Assembly (NCBI RefSeq): GCF_025698545.1
Contig: NC_068567.1
Span: 60,896,705-60,960,704, forward strand
Reading direction: 5' to 3'
DNA: 64,000 nt
Origin: Gossypium raimondii
Taxonomy: Eukaryota > Streptophyta > Magnoliopsida > Malvales > Malvaceae
A program made the translations under genes and the position numbers. Shown here in pieces: positions 1 through 12,633 of this stretch; position 1 is the stretch's first letter; each line of letters begins with the position of its first letter. The notes under the pieces were generated by a model. The model was not told the DNA's origin. It worked only from the letters and a program-made list of their open reading frames with translations, and did not search any database.

Positions 1-706
1 ATACTTTAAAAAAATTAGCCTGGATGGTCTAAAGCAGCGACCAAAAATCGACAAAAGAATCGAGCATTCACCAAACTAGGGAGGGCGACAACAAAATCAT
101 CCCTAAAAAGCCTTGTAAAATTAAGATTATATGCATAAACAAAACAAAAAAAACGTGCTACAAGAGTATACAAAAACTTCTAAAATTGAAAACTAATTAA
201 GTAATAAAAAAACGAATAAAAAACATATAAAGCTTAAACAACACGAGTCTAAATCGACACGTGAATTTTTTTTATCATTAAGGAAATCACTTAATTGTGA
301 TTTGTGATCTTAATTTATATAATGGATAATGCAATATATAATGTCTAAATTTATCAAAATAGTTAACCCCAATACCATAATAAAAACACATTTGACTAAT
401 ATTTTTAAAGTAGAAACACCATATTAAATATTTTATTAAAGTATATGTACCAAATGTGAAATTACCCCAATATAAATCATACTACCTAGGACTCATTGGT
501 AAACATATTTAAAGGTAAGCAGTGAGTAGTAGACCAGGTCAAGCAAGTTCTCATGGATTCTGCAAATTGGATTTCTATAATCATGCATAGCCATTAGTCC
601 TTCATTTCTCATCCTCTTCTTCCTTAAATTTCATTTCAAAATTTACCCAAAATTTCCCTTCCTCTCTCCCCCCATCCCCAGCAAAATAATCCAAATTATC
701 GGCAAT
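1..706. other. AT-rich upstream region of the malectin-LRR gene
   Basis: No coding sequence is seen here. The stretch is AT-rich; a CACGTG G-box hexamer lies at 258-263, about 450 bases before the start codon of the gene at 707. A pyrimidine-rich tract (about 590-690) just before the start looks like 5' leader. Whether the G-box acts in regulation is unknown. Confidence 0.4.
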
Positions 707-856
707 ATGTATGTCTCTATCTTCCTCCCATGGCTGCTTACCATTCCTTTCTTGGTCCATTCATCCCCTGATCAGCAACCTAAAGGTATATTACATATGT
801 ATAACCCCATTTCACTAATACCCCATCGCATGTTTCTCTGCAAAGTTACATGATTT

Positions 857-893
<37 letters not shown>

Positions 894-3800
894 TGCAGGT
901 TTGTTGATAAATTGTGGCTCCGACGTTAAACAAACGGTAAAGGAAACCGGCCTGACGTATATTCCCGACGACGGTTTTACATTTTCCGGCAACAAAACAT
1001 CTCTTGACGCCAAAAATTTGCTTCCCATATTAAGCACGCTCCGATACTTTCCCGACAAGGTAGCAAGGAAATACTGCTACACGTTCCAAGCCATTAAAGG
1101 GTCGAAATATCTAGTGAGAACCATCTACTATTACGGTGGTTTTGATGGTGGGAAAGAGCCGCCGGTGTTTGATCAGATCGTCGGAGGGACGAAATGGAGT
1201 GTCGTTAATACGACGGAGGATTACGCTAATGGACTTTCTTCGTATTATGAGATCATCCTTGTTGCTCACATTAAGACCCTTAGCGTTTGCATCGCGAGAA
1301 ATAACCAAACAGTTTCTAGCCCTTTTATATCCGCCATTGAAGTGATTTCTCTCGATGATTCGATGTATAATTCCACCGATTTAGGTGCTTATGCGCTTGT
1401 TACGGTGGCGAGAAGTAGCTTTGGGAATGAAGATACCATCAGGTAAGGGAAAACTACATAACGCCATTAATGGATTATATAAAGTTGGTTAAAATATGCA
1501 ATTAGTCCTTGTACTCTTTGTTAATTTAAAATTTAGTCCCTATAATTTTTAGATTTCAAAAGTCAAGTCCAACTGTTAACACTATTAAAATTATTTTGTT
1601 AAATTCAGGTTCATTACAACGTCATTTTTTTAGTTACATTGCTATCAAGTGAGTATTTTTTTTATTTCAAAATGTCACACCAACAAATTTAATTTCAGTG
1701 TTAATAATTGGACCTGAAGTTTGAAATATGAAAAATGAAAGAGCTAAATTCTTAAAAATAAAAGTATAATGCCTAAGTTTCAAAATTGTGAAGAGTACAA
1801 AGACCTACTGCATATTTTAACCTATTAAGCTTGAAAAAGGGAAATTGTTGTTTATGGTAAATGTGCAATCTTTGGTCTGATTTGGAATTTCATCTCACGA
1901 CTTTATAAAAATTGATAAGTTAGTCCCTCTATTTTAGTTCATTTTGGAATATTTCTCATACTTTATCAGAACTGAGAAGTTAGTCAATTAGGCAGAGAAG
2001 AAATCAAGAATTTTTGTGTTGGTGAGATAAAGATAAATTTATAAAATTTCGAGGGGGCAAAACTGAAACATTTATGTTGGAAAAGCTTAAACTAAATTAT
2101 TAATTTTTGAAAGGGTCAAAAATGAAAATTTCTCATTTAACTAAGGAATTAGTAAAAACCAACTATTTATATGTTATAAATTAAAGTAGGAGGACCAAAA
2201 TTTGACAAATTGAAGTACATAACTAACATTTTCAATTTTCGTAAAGTAGAGCGATGGAAATTTATAATTAGGTCGCACTTCTTTTGAAGCTTTCCTGAAG
2301 ATCCATATTATCGATTGTGGCAACCATTCAAGGATGACAGTACTGATGTTGTTTCGAGTCAATCGAGCATAACCACTTCGGAGTTTTGGAACAAGCCGCC
2401 GGCCAAAGCATTTGCGACGGCAATAACGATGAGCACCACGAAGAAACTCGATGTCCAGTGGCCACCAGGGTTGCTTCCAAGCACCAGATACCACGTTTCA
2501 TTATATTTTCGTGACGATAGAAACTCAAAGACAAATACATGGAGAGTCTTTAGCATTTTGGTAAATGGAAAAACTTTCTATAGTAATCTCAATGTCACAA
2601 CCGATGGTGTGACTGTGTATGCACCAAATTGGCCTCTATCAGGGAAAACACTAATCAGCTTGATCCCTGATACTAAAAGTTCCATTGCACCTTTGATCAA
2701 TGCCGGTGAAATCTATCAACTTATGCCCCTCGGTGGAAGGACACTACCACAAGACGGTACAGTATTTTCCGATCACTAGTTTCGGCATTCGTCATAATGG
2801 TTATAATCCATTTTTACTTGGTTTTTAACAATATGTTGCTCTCTGATGTTTCCTAGTGATGGCAATGGAAGAACTTGCAAGAGGCTTTGACAACCCACCA
2901 CTTGATTGGAGTGGTGATCCATGTCTCCCCCGAGAGAACTCGTGGACCGGAGTTTCGTGTTCCCAAGAAAAAATGCCTCGAATTATCGCTCTGTAAGTAT
3001 CATTTATAGCAAGCACTTGCTTTTAGTGTCATAGAGGTATTCACGTGTCGGATCAAATTGAGTTTGAACCAAATTTATGTATAGTTTTAGTAAATTTCAC
3101 GTTTGTTAAAGCTCGACCCAAAATTTGGATCCAAATTTTATCAAAATCTGTTCACATTTGTAAATAACTAACCAAGGATTAACAACTTAACATTTTTTTT
3201 TAGATTTACATTATAGTATTATGAGCTAATTGCACCAAACATCCCCAAACTATAATTCTTATTTTAAATTGGCCCTCAAGATTAAAAACATTCTTGTTAC
3301 ATCCTTAAACTATGAATATTATATCAACAATGTCATTTCGTTACCAAACATATCGTTAATTTAACTGTTAGGTGAGATGCTAGATCTTATGTGATATAAT
3401 TTAAAATGAAATTTAAAAAATAAATATGGTAAAAATCTTGGTTTTGAGGTTTTCAAAACTTTTCAAAAACTACCATTCTCTCTCACTCTTTTAGTTTTTA
3501 ATTTTAAAAGTTATGCGTTTTAAAACTTTTATTTTAAATTAAGTCACACAAGATTTTACATGTCATTTAATGGTTAAATTAATAGTTTCAATAATTGAAT
3601 GACTTGATTGAAATAATATCGATAGTTTAGAGATGTAATTAAAACTTTTGAAGTTTGGGGACAAATTTAGAATGCGGGTCATAATACCTGTATAACCTTG
3701 ATATTTATTTTTTATTTTTAAATATATGCTTTTTGTTTTTCTATAATTGAGTTTGTGTCACTTAATTCGTGATACCAACTCATTGAGAAGCTTTATTGTT

Positions 3801-6050
3801 TACGAGGCAAGTAATTAATTTAATTTTTTTGTTCAAATCTATTTTTCGGATCTATTATTTTTTATATAAATCCTTTCGTACATTAAGTAAAATTTCGAGC
3901 TCGAATGGATAACTCAACCCTTTAACATATTTACTTCCAAAAAAATAACACATATTTGGTTACATTTGAAGGCAACTTACCAACCTTGGGCTAACTGGAA
4001 TTCTAGCTCCAACAGTAAACAATTTAACTGCACTCCATCACCTGTAAGTAAAAACTAGCACTAGTCTCTTCACTTCCATTGCTTGCAAGTTCTAGTGTTA
4101 ATTGCTATTAATTGGATGGTTAAAATATGTTATTAATTTTTGTAATTTTAAAAAATATATAAAATTTAGTCTTTAATTTTAAAATTTAGGGTTCAATTGT
4201 TAATACTGTTTTTTTGTTAAATTCAGGTTAATTACAATATCATATTTTTTTAATTACATAGCTACCAAGTGAGTATTTTTTTAATTTTAATATGCCACAT
4301 CAAAAAATTTAACAAAAAAAATATTAACAGGGTTAACAATTAAATCTAAATTTTAAAATCTAAAAAATAGGTAAACTAAATTCTTGAAATAAAAGTACGG
4401 AGATTGAATTCTAAATTTTCAAAAAAATACAAAAATTTATGTCATATTTTAACCTAATTGGAAACCATGTTGTTGTTGTTGTAGTTGGTTAGGGGATAAT
4501 CAAATATCAGGTTCCATCCCAGAGATGAACTCAGTGGATCAGCTTGAAACTTTGTAAGTGATCCTCTTAAAACTCAGTGGAAGGGTGTTTTAAGAAAAGG
4601 CTAAAATCCAATATTGGTCCTTAAATTATATTGTTTTTCCCGCTTAGGTACTTAAAGTTTTTTTGGGGGAAATTTTGTTACTTATATTATCAGTTTTATC
4701 TCATTTTATCTCAAAACATGATACCATCCAATAAAAACATGACATATGTAGCGAATTTATATTGCACACACTACATTTTTGGGTAAAATGAGATAAAATT
4801 GGTAGTTTAGGTAATAGTTTTGACGAAAAAAGTTAAGTATCCAAATGGAAAAAAATATAATTTGAGTTAATTAAAATAATTAACAGTTTTAACTATTTGG
4901 ACTAACTAATGATATTATAAAAGTAAGGAGATTATATTATGCTAAACTATAGGGACTAAATCTTAAACTTATACATAATAAAAAGACCAAAACTGGAATT
5001 TAACCACTTATTGTGTTTTAGCATTAATCTGGTTTTTGTCCTTTGAAAAGGCATTTGGAGAGTAACAATTTTACAGGGCCAATCCCCAAATCATTAGCCA
5101 CACTTCAGTACCTTCGTGAGATGTAAGTGTAAAGCCGATGGGAGCAAAAATACAAATTGCACCAATCATAAATCGCCCAAACTTCAAATTGGTCTTTAAA
5201 TTCAAAACATTATTATCAAGTATCAATATTGTATCAATTAGGCACTTTCGTCGGCATAACAGTCAATTTAGACATTAAATGTCAATTTGAATTTGACATA
5301 TAGTATACTTTGAACATGTAGGTCAATTATCCACTAACATGTTGAAAAAGAGAAACAACATCAATAAACTTTAAGAAAGTTACTCTCTTTTAACACACTA
5401 GATCTAAGCATTAGCCTTAGGTACATACGTATTTACGATCTGATTCATGTGTTTTAAACATACTCTACGTCAAATTTGAGTTTGACTTTTAATGCACAAA
5501 CTAATAGATAGGCTGACTGAAGGACTTGGCTGATTCAATACTGATACTTTCAGGATTCAATTAAAATGTTTTGAAATTTACGGACCAATTTAAAATCCAA
5601 AACATAATTTGAAGGGGACGGATGGAATTAACCCTATATATCAACCTAATGGTTTTCTGCATATTGACAGATTCCTTCAGCATAACAAACTTGATGGTCC
5701 AATCCCTCAAGAACTACAAGGGAGAAAGGGCTTACATATTCTGTAAGAAAAAAATTCATCATTCCAAAGCTTACATTAAGTGTTTTTTTTTTGTTTTAAT
5801 TGTAAATTGGTCCTTAAATTTTGTTTGTTTTGATTAAAAGTGGTCCCTAAACTATCAATTTATCCCATTTTACCCAAAAAGTGTATGGCATTCAACTGAG
5901 ACAATTGACTGCTTAAGAACCACTTTTGGCTAAAAAAAAACTTTAAGGACCAATATGGGAATCAGATGTACTTTAGGAGTCAATTTACAAAAAAAGCCTT
6001 GGTTATGGTTCTTTTTCAGGGTCTCTCCTGAAAATCATCTATCAGCATAA
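707..6050 (+). CDS. Malectin-like domain leucine-rich-repeat protein, no kinase domain (At3g19230-like)
   Basis: Nine exons join in phase: 707-785, 899-1442, 2290-2756, 2857-2992, 3972-4043, 4485-4553, 5051-5122, 5671-5742, 6020-6050, giving about 513 aa. The start MYVSIFLPWLLTIPFLVHSS is a signal peptide. Residues about 27-365 are a malectin-like (di-glucose-binding) domain opening with GLLINCGS and containing EDPYYRLWQPF. The LRR cap motif DWSGDPCLP...WTGVSC follows, then about four LRRs, each encoded by its own 69-72 bp phase-2 exon (for example LESNNFTGPIPKSL). The product ends shortly after the LRRs with no transmembrane segment or kinase, so it is probably secreted or lumenal. Receptor kinases with the same ectodomain carry a membrane anchor and kinase; none is seen before the stop at 6050. 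The ligand is unknown. Most introns carry palindromic MITEs. Confidence 0.88.
857..893. repeat. (TA)n(TG)n microsatellite in intron 1 of the malectin-LRR gene
   Basis: A run of TA dinucleotides passes into TG dinucleotides and ends just before the acceptor tgttgcag (898). It forms part of the polypyrimidine/acceptor context of the intron, so length changes could affect splicing. Confidence 0.85.
1487..1822. mobile_element. Palindromic MITE (ggttaaaatatg family) in intron 2
   Basis: Both ends carry inverted ggttaaaatatgc, and the inward sequence (tagtccttgtactctt versus aagagtacaaagacc) also pairs, so the whole 336 bp can fold into a hairpin. There is no coding capacity. Related copies lie at 4118-4454 and 46798-47045. 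Confidence 0.7.
3222..3698. mobile_element. Palindromic MITE (gcaccaaacatcccc family) in intron 4
   Basis: The left arm reads gagctaattgcaccaaacat and the right arm ends with degraded inverted sequence (tttggggacaaatttagaat). The same left-arm motif recurs at 5152, 23072 and, inverted, at 38126-38172. Ends are approximate because the right terminus is diverged. Confidence 0.5.
4118..4454. mobile_element. Palindromic MITE (ggttaaaatatg family) in intron 5
   Basis: Second copy of the family seen at 1487-1822: ggttaaaatatg at the left end and catattttaacc at the right, about 337 bp, no open reading frame. It lies between the exons at 3972-4043 and 4485-4553; its right end is 30 bases before the acceptor of the latter. 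Confidence 0.65.
5152..5632. mobile_element. Degraded palindromic MITE in intron 7
   Basis: The left part reads aattgcaccaatcataaat and cccaaacttcaaattgg; the right part has the inverted match (ccaatttaaaatcc... ggaattaaccc). It belongs to the same loose family as 3222-3698 and ends about 38 bases before the exon at 5671. Confidence 0.5.
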
Positions 6051-6246
6051 ATGCTAATGAAGAAAGATATAAGAAAGACAACAACAGAAAATTTCAGCAC
6101 CAAATGAACAATGGACATTGGCAAGTTTTGGCCTTTAGAAAGTATGCATTCAAGCAGTAAACACCCTGGCTATCAGACCAACATACGGGATTCTTTTTGT
6201 TTGTGTCTTCGATCTCAGCTTAATATCTCGATTTTGTTCAAATGAA

Positions 6247-6500
6247 GGGTTAATATAAATTTTGGCCCGGAACTTAACAATTAGGTTTACATTGGTGCAT
6301 TTCCTTTTTTTGTCCATTTTAATATCTAAACTTGAAAATTAGGTTCATTTTGATCCCTAAACTTGGATTCTTTTACATTTTCCAAGTTTAGAATTAAAAT
6401 GGATCTAATTGTCAAGTTTAAGTCCCAAAGTGGACAAAAAAGACATAAATACCAAAATGAACCTAATTACAAAGTGTAGGGCCAAAAATTACATTAACCC
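6247..6500. mobile_element. Palindromic MITE, 254 bp
   Basis: The left end gggttaatataaattttggc pairs with the right end gccaaaaattacattaaccc, and complementarity continues inward (ttaggttcattttga versus caaaatgaacctaa). It is a foldback element without coding capacity. No clear target-site duplication was found. Confidence 0.7.
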
Positions 6501-6997
6501 TTAAAATGAAAACCGAAACTGTAAATACACAAATCCTATATATTAGATTACATAATATTTAGAAGAGTGAGATTAATTATATTAGCTCAAAGGATGAAAC
6601 ATGTTTGATTCCCATCCTATAAATATGGCATTCATCTTTTTGTTTCCTTTTAAGGGATAATACCATCAAATACCCCGAACTATCACTTAAATTTTAAAAC
6701 ATTCTAATTGAATTCTTAAAATTTTAATATTATATCAATCAAGTCCTTCAATCAGTCTAGTTGTCGATTTATACGTTAAATTTCAGTTCTAATTTGATGT
6801 TAACAATTAGATTGAGATTTTTTTAATCTAAAAACTAAGACTTTTTAAATACAAAACTATATATCAAATTTCACTCAACTTCAATAACTTGATTTAACCT
6901 TATTTTCCTATAACATATATAATAAATGCTTTCCATATTCCTTTCCAAGGAAAATTGTTATCTTTCCACATCAATGAGCATTTTCCTTGTATCTGAT

Positions 6998-7211
6998 CAG
7001 GGCGAAGTCAGGAAATTTTTGTTTCGGGGGTCAGGATTAAATTATATATTTTTACAATAGTAAAAATATAATTTTACCATTTTAATAGCCTATATAATTG
7101 TTTCGGGGGTCAGAATCAATTTTTTTTATCATTTTTGGGGGCCAAAGTACAATTTTACCATTATTATACTAAGGGGACCAGGGCCCCTGCCAACCCTTGG
7201 ATCCGCCCCTG
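6998..7211. mobile_element. hAT-type MITE
   Basis: The right terminus ggatccgcccctg is the inverse of the classic hAT end CAGGGGCGGATCC; the left terminus cagggcgaagtcagg is a diverged partner. Flanking 8-mers tatctgat and tatataat match at 6 of 8, as expected for a decayed 8-bp duplication. No transposase is encoded. Confidence 0.65.
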
Positions 7212-7595
7212 TATATAATGAAGTTTTCTAACATTTTATAATTCAAAAACACAAATCAAGAAAAGGGTTTCCAAACTGTCCTATATAGCAAACATAAAAA
7301 TAGCATTTTTTTTTCATTTGTTGGATTTAAGAGGTCAATTCATTCATGAAAAGCTTTTAAAATGTTGATATAATCTTCTATCGAGATTTTATCACTCAAC
7401 CCTAAAGAGAACTCAAATGTTTGAGGTTATCCAATAAAGTGAAACTATTCCATCAAAATAGACCTTCCATAACACAAAATCATCTAATTTTTAAAATATC
7501 GTCCACCCAAAGACAATAAACCCGATCTAAACAACATTTAAGACAAAAAAAATTTGCTAGTTTTTTTTTTAACTAAAATCAAACCAACAAAGTTA

Positions 7596-7744
7596 GGGTC
7601 CTTTTGGATGGGCGGTGTGTTTACCTGTGTTTAGTGTGAAAACAACAATTGTGGTGAGATTAGATACTGTAGCGATAGTATAGTGTGAGACAAAAAGAAA
7701 GCTAAATGCTCACACTAAAGATAAACGTCTATCCAAAGAGATAA
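7596..7744. mobile_element. Short TIR element related to 8279-8425
   Basis: It begins gggtccttttggatgggcgg and ends with a diverged inverted stretch (cgtctatccaaagag). The interior shares the gagattagatactgta motif, found inverted in the element at 8279-8425. Ends are approximate. Confidence 0.5.
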
Positions 7745-8278
7745 TTAATGTTTAATTTTGTTATAAATAAAATACAAAGAGAGACTTTAATCTAGTTTAC
7801 ATTCAAAGCACCTAAATAAGAATTAAGAAAGTAGAGTTTTTTTTTTTCCTTCTTTTTTGAGATCCAACATTGTAAATTGAGCCTTGTTTTGAACACCAAA
7901 AATATATAAGATAGATTCTTTGTATAGATTAATATTAAACAAAAGACAAGTTTGCAACCAAAATGGGAGACCAAAGTGGGACAAAGACTGCCCAATTAGA
8001 CCAACATTTTCTCCATTTAACCATGAAAGTTGGCACCTTTGGCACATTGTCTTTACCCTTTATATAATCCATAGCTTTTTAGGTCTCAAAGTACCCAAAT
8101 TCAACACTTGTCAAATTCCCATTTGGGGATTCATGTAAATAAAAAAAGAAATTGGGAAAATTTTATACAAAGGTCCTTGTATTTTATGTTTTTGTTGGTT
8201 TTAGCCCTATACTATAATGATCATTTCCAATCTCTATACTTATCAATTAATTCTAGTAAATAATTTGACGTGACTTGG

Positions 8279-8425
8279 GGTGGGTTTGGATGGGTGGTGG
8301 GTGCGGTGCGGTGTGTTTAGCTTACTTTTTATCTCACGCTACAGTACCGTTACAGTATCTAATCTCACTACCACCGCTATTTTTACATTAACCGCAGGTA
8401 AACGCACCGCCCATCCAAACCCACC
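8279..8425. mobile_element. Short TIR MITE, 147 bp
   Basis: The left end ggtgggtttggatgggtggt pairs with the right end accgcccatccaaacccacc, close to perfect for more than 15 bases. The interior is short, with tacagtatctaatctcacta matching the 7596-7744 element in reverse. The G-rich ends stand out from the AT-rich background. Confidence 0.75.
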
Positions 8426-9446
8426 TTGAATTTAATGTATGATAACATAACATATACACATTAATAAATTTTGTATAGATGGAAAATTTTTTGTGTGTGT
8501 CAAGGTACATACCATGTCACTACATGTTAAAAAAAAATCTCATTATTTGATGGAATTACCTTAAAAAAGGTTGGCTTTAGTACCAAAATATAAAAATATT
8601 CATTTCAAAAACTAGAGAAATTAGAAAGATCAAATTATAGTAAAGAGATTAAATTCGTAAAAAAAAATTAAATTATAGTAAAGGGATTCAATTCGTGAAA
8701 AATGCATAGTATGGAATTAATATAAAGAAAGTTAACCTCATGAGTATCGAAAATACACAGCTTGAGAGCTAGCGACACTAGAAATGATCAAATTATAGTA
8801 AATGGATTAAACTAGTTAAAATGCGAATTAATAGAAAGAAAGAAAGCCTCATGAGTATTGAAAATACACATTTTCGGGAACGACAAACACTAGAAATGAT
8901 CAAATTATAGTAACATAACTAAATTCATAAAAGAACATATAATAAAAGGACCTCTTATATAATTTGACCAAAAGAATGAACCATGTGAAAGTTCACTAGG
9001 CAAAGGAGAAAAAACAAATTGATAGTCAAAATAGATTAAGTAAAATAATGTTTTAATTAATTAATTAATTAGTGTTTAGATAAACTTTAATTTCTACTTG
9101 ATCACCTTTTTAACAGCTAAGGTCCACATGGAGCTTTACAAAGTGTTGAAAAGACTTGAACCTATGCATGGTTGGAAATGGCAATAACAAAACATAATAA
9201 TCTTAAAATATAAGAACCCTAACATGGGATTTTGGGGGGTAAATTGATAATGGATGTAATAATTGTCTCAAATATATGTATGTAAAGTTGTGCTACTTAT
9301 AAAGTAATCTCCATTACACCTTTTTATGAACTTGGATTAATCATGTATTATTATTATTATTATTATTATATTTCAACAATAATTGATCCATTACATTAAA
9401 GATAAAGAAAAGTAGTTATTTAACTCACAAGTTTTTTTTGAATCTC

Positions 9447-9530
9447 GTGTGTTGGTCCGATGGTTAAGATGTTCACCATCTCAGGTGTAGCCTGAGTTCG
9501 AGTTACGCTAATCGCGTTATTGTTAAGACT
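9447..9530 (+). mobile_element. tRNA-derived SINE-like fragment
   Basis: The sequence ggtccgatggttaagatg resembles a Pol III A box and cctgagttcgagtt a B box, spaced about as in a tRNA. The fragment cannot form a normal tRNA, so a SINE head is the best reading. The 3' limit is uncertain. Confidence 0.4.
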
Positions 9531-9913
9531 TTATTCTCCTCTTATAATTCACCAAAAAATAAACTTAGATGATTTTTCTAACCCCAATCATCAACTCACT
9601 AACACTAACAAGTTAAACATATATTTTATGAAATTAGTGCATATATATTGTAACACATCAAATTTCAAAAATAACAAAACTTAATGAATTCAATAGTTAT
9701 TATTTGGTTAGGGCTAAACTTTTCAAATTCTAAAAGTACAGTGACCGGAAATGACCAAATTAAAGTACAAGTACTAAATCCACAACTTACGCAAAGTATA
9801 GGGTCTAATAGCAGAATTTGGCGATTTAATTAATAATCATTGGAACCTAGTCACATGAGTTGGCCAATACACTCAAAAACCAATGAGCAACACTACTATA
9901 CTATAGACTAGCT

Positions 9914-9916
<3 letters not shown>

Positions 9917-9961
<45 letters not shown>
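9917..9961. repeat. (TC)n(TA)n microsatellite
   Basis: About fifteen TC units run directly into about eight TA units, 236 bp upstream of the start of the small gene at 10197. CT-rich microsatellites are common in plant promoters. Confidence 0.9.
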
Positions 9962-10126
9962 TGTATTTGCCAGCTTATTAGTTGCATAGTTTAGCCATTG
10001 TTGAACAAATACAAAAGTTAAAAAAGAAAAGAGGGTTTAAAATTAATTAACCCCACCACATTATTATTATTATAAATCTCACATTAGATGACAAATCTAA
10101 GTAACATGAGAGTGTCCAAGATGTCA

Positions 10127-10136
10127 TATATATAAA
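10127..10136 (+). promoter_or_regulatory. Candidate TATA box of the small gene
   Basis: TATATATAAA lies 61 bases upstream of the ATG at 10197, a normal position for a plant core promoter with a short leader. Confidence 0.55.
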
Positions 10137-10196
10137 CCCTAAACATCTCCATGTGGATTCTAACAACTGTTAAGCATTGTTCATTGGTGTTCTACA

Positions 10197-10682
10197 ATGG
10201 ACCCTAGGATTTCATTCTCTAATGATTTTGCGGATGTAGGGATCAAGTATGAGAACAACTATTACAGGGAAGCTCCGGTATCGTCGTCGGAGTTCGAATT
10301 CTCCGTTAAAAACTACGCTATGATACCGGCGGACGAGATCTTCTTCAAGGGTGTGTTGTTGCCTTTGAAAGGTGATAATGAACATGGAAGGAAGTTGACT
10401 TTACGAGATACGCTGCTCGTGGATGACGGTGATAATGGCGGCGGTTCGTTCCGGCGGAAGGGTTCGGGGTGGTGGAAAGAGAGGTTGGGGTTGAAAAAGG
10501 CTAATGTGGTGAGTAAAAAGAGGGAGAGAAATGAAGGTATCCATGGTGAACATATTATTAGCAAATGAAGCAAAAGAAGATTAAGTGAGACTAGATAGGG
10601 TGTTTTGCAATAATTATGTGTGTTTTAATGATATGTTTTGGTTGTAGGGAAGGGAAGTGCCATTGAAGCCTTAGAGAGATGA
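10197..10682 (+). CDS. Small plant-specific protein of unknown function (EFEFSV/ADEIFFKG family)
   Basis: The frame starts MDPRISFSNDFADVGIKYEN and has the conserved block EFEFSVKNYAMIPADEIFFK followed by GVLLPLK and a basic segment SGWWKERLGLKKANV. The block resembles that of plant DUF1645/membrane-associated kinase regulator-like proteins, but the function is not known. Read through without splicing, the frame stops at 10568 (123 aa). A better-looking model splices 10197-10536 (GAAG/gtatcc) to 10648-10682 (gttgtag/GG), replacing the tail with GKGSAIEALER (124 aa); the 111-base intron is T-rich at its 3' end. There is no signal peptide or membrane segment. It may correspond to an unknown gene beside ATG2 in Arabidopsis; this is inference. 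Confidence 0.75.
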
Positions 10683-12633
10683 TGTAATTTGGGGTGTCAA
10701 AGCTAACTATGTATAGGGGTGGAATACAAGGAGAACAAATCCTTTGCAATTCAATGGTTTTTTTTTAAAGGTTTTGGAGTGTTTCTCCCTGTCCTGTACT
10801 GTAGTATTTTTGTCTTTCATTTTGATTATGTATAAATTTGTCTGCATTTTTAGGGTTCTTCACTTACAATCCATGTAATTCTATTTGTCTTGTTTCTATA
10901 TTTTTCAATTTTCAATTTTCAGATTTTTGTTTTCTTCTTCAATTTAGCTCATCTAATCTGGGTGTTGGGCTTTTTCTGTTAAAAAGAAGCCAACAAATGG
11001 AAACTAGGATGGTAACGAGGTGAGCCGGTTTTTTTGCTACTCTTTCTCAACTTAATTTTCACTTATACATGCTATCAAACTTATTATTTAGTCATCCTCT
11101 TCGTCTCCATTCCAAATTTTACAAAATGTTATATAAAAACCCCAAATCCACCAATCCCAACCCCATCAAATCGGCTTCTTTTTTCTTCAAGTTGGGGTCA
11201 GATTGAGAATAAAACCCTCCACCCAAATTATTTGCAAAATTACCCCTCTATACATATCTAATTTGTTTTCCAAGCCCCCTCTCTTGCTCTCTTTTCAATT
11301 TATTTCACAAGTCCCTTCTCTTTGTAAGGAACCTTTGTTGTTTCTTTTTTCTTGTATGCTGTAATTGTAAATCACAACTATTCCACAGGTGAATCATCAA
11401 GCAAATCTAATAAAAAATTGGTATTACAAAACTTTTTTTTTTTATTAATCACATTTTCACACAAATTTAAAAACATTTTAAAAATGGCTGAATTCATGGG
11501 AGTCAAGTATACTATTATTTTAGGAGTATGAGGTTAAAGCGAGTTAAATTCTTTTAAAACCAAGCAAGCTCAATGCAGGCCAAAAAACCATCCCACCCAT
11601 TCCCATCACAATATTTTTATATTAATTTCTATAAAACTAAATCAAATATTATAATATTCTTATAAAATTAAGAAATTATTATAAAATTAAAAGAGATGCA
11701 ATAAATATATTAGTACCCAAACCCAAATTTTCAAAATAAAAAACTAATTGATTTTTTTTTGTTTTTGCGATCCCTACATGTTCATGTTAGGGGTGCTTGA
11801 GGTTCATCCCATAATTCATTTGATATTTAAGAAGGTAAGAGAAGATTAGATTTGAAGGTTGTAATAATATATATAGATTAATTTGGGCATCCTATAAATC
11901 TAATATATTTCCGATAAATAGGTAAAAAGCAAAGACAGACATTCTTTGAAAGAGGAATTCAAATTGCTTCCTTTTTCTTTCTTTCTTTTTTCTTTTCTGA
12001 ATAACAAATATGCAATGAATTTATTTACAACACAAAACAGAAGCAATATGCACAGTGCACACAGCACACCTCACTGTTTTTAGTGGGAAAGACCATCACT
12101 ATAGGAAAGCTAATACTTTGCTTATAATTACTGATATACATAATTACATTTTTGTACAAAACTTACCGCCGGAATCCGATTCCGACGAAAAAAGAATCAG
12201 TGTAATGGCCTTGATTAGCTGTATACCTGGAACAAGCAGATTACATTTAAAAAAAAAAAAAATCAGGCATTGCACAATTTCTGAAACCGGTTAAGTAAAG
12301 CCGAGCTAATAGGGTCAGGGCAGTAATTTAGCTAGTGACAGCGGACCATAAACCCAATAGAATAATTACAGTAAATGAATATTACTATTTTAAGAGGCTC
12401 ACTCAACTTACATGAAAAGTCGAACTCTCGCCAGCGAAAAGTCGAGGTACATGACAATCCGTGTTCTCCTCGAGGAAAGAACACTCTTTGATCTATCACA
12501 ACAATCCTGAGTATCGATAAGAAAATGAAACAAGTAGCTGAAAATTTCTTTTGATGCGCAAATAGTTGACCAATAGAAAATTTTGAACCGTAGCAAGGTG
12601 AAAATACCAGAAGTGACACTGTTGCTTGCAAGA
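10683..12633. other. Intergenic/3' region between the small gene and ATG2
   Basis: The genes on either side converge, so this holds the 3' end of the small gene (about 10683-10830) and the 3' untranslated part of ATG2 (upstream of 12634 on this strand). Short reading frames here are AT-rich and not supported. No clear transposon was recognised. Confidence 0.5.

Larger units (their letters stand above)
6051..10126. other. Intergenic region with several MITEs, no gene seen
   Basis: No supported coding exon lies between the malectin-LRR gene and the small gene at 10197. The region holds palindromic MITEs listed separately (6247, 6998, 7596, 8279), a half MITE near 6655-6850, a tRNA-derived SINE-like piece near 9447 and a TC/TA microsatellite. 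The short reading frames at 7792-8138 are antisense to each other and look non-coding. Confidence 0.6.

Noticed and set aside
5622-5837. 71-aa plus-strand frame
   Set aside because: It overlaps LRR exon 5671-5742 in the wrong frame; the spliced frame continues the LRR consensus.
10313-10573. 86-aa minus-strand reading frame
   Set aside because: It is antisense to the small gene at 10197, whose protein has a conserved-looking block; the antisense frame has no recognisable feature.
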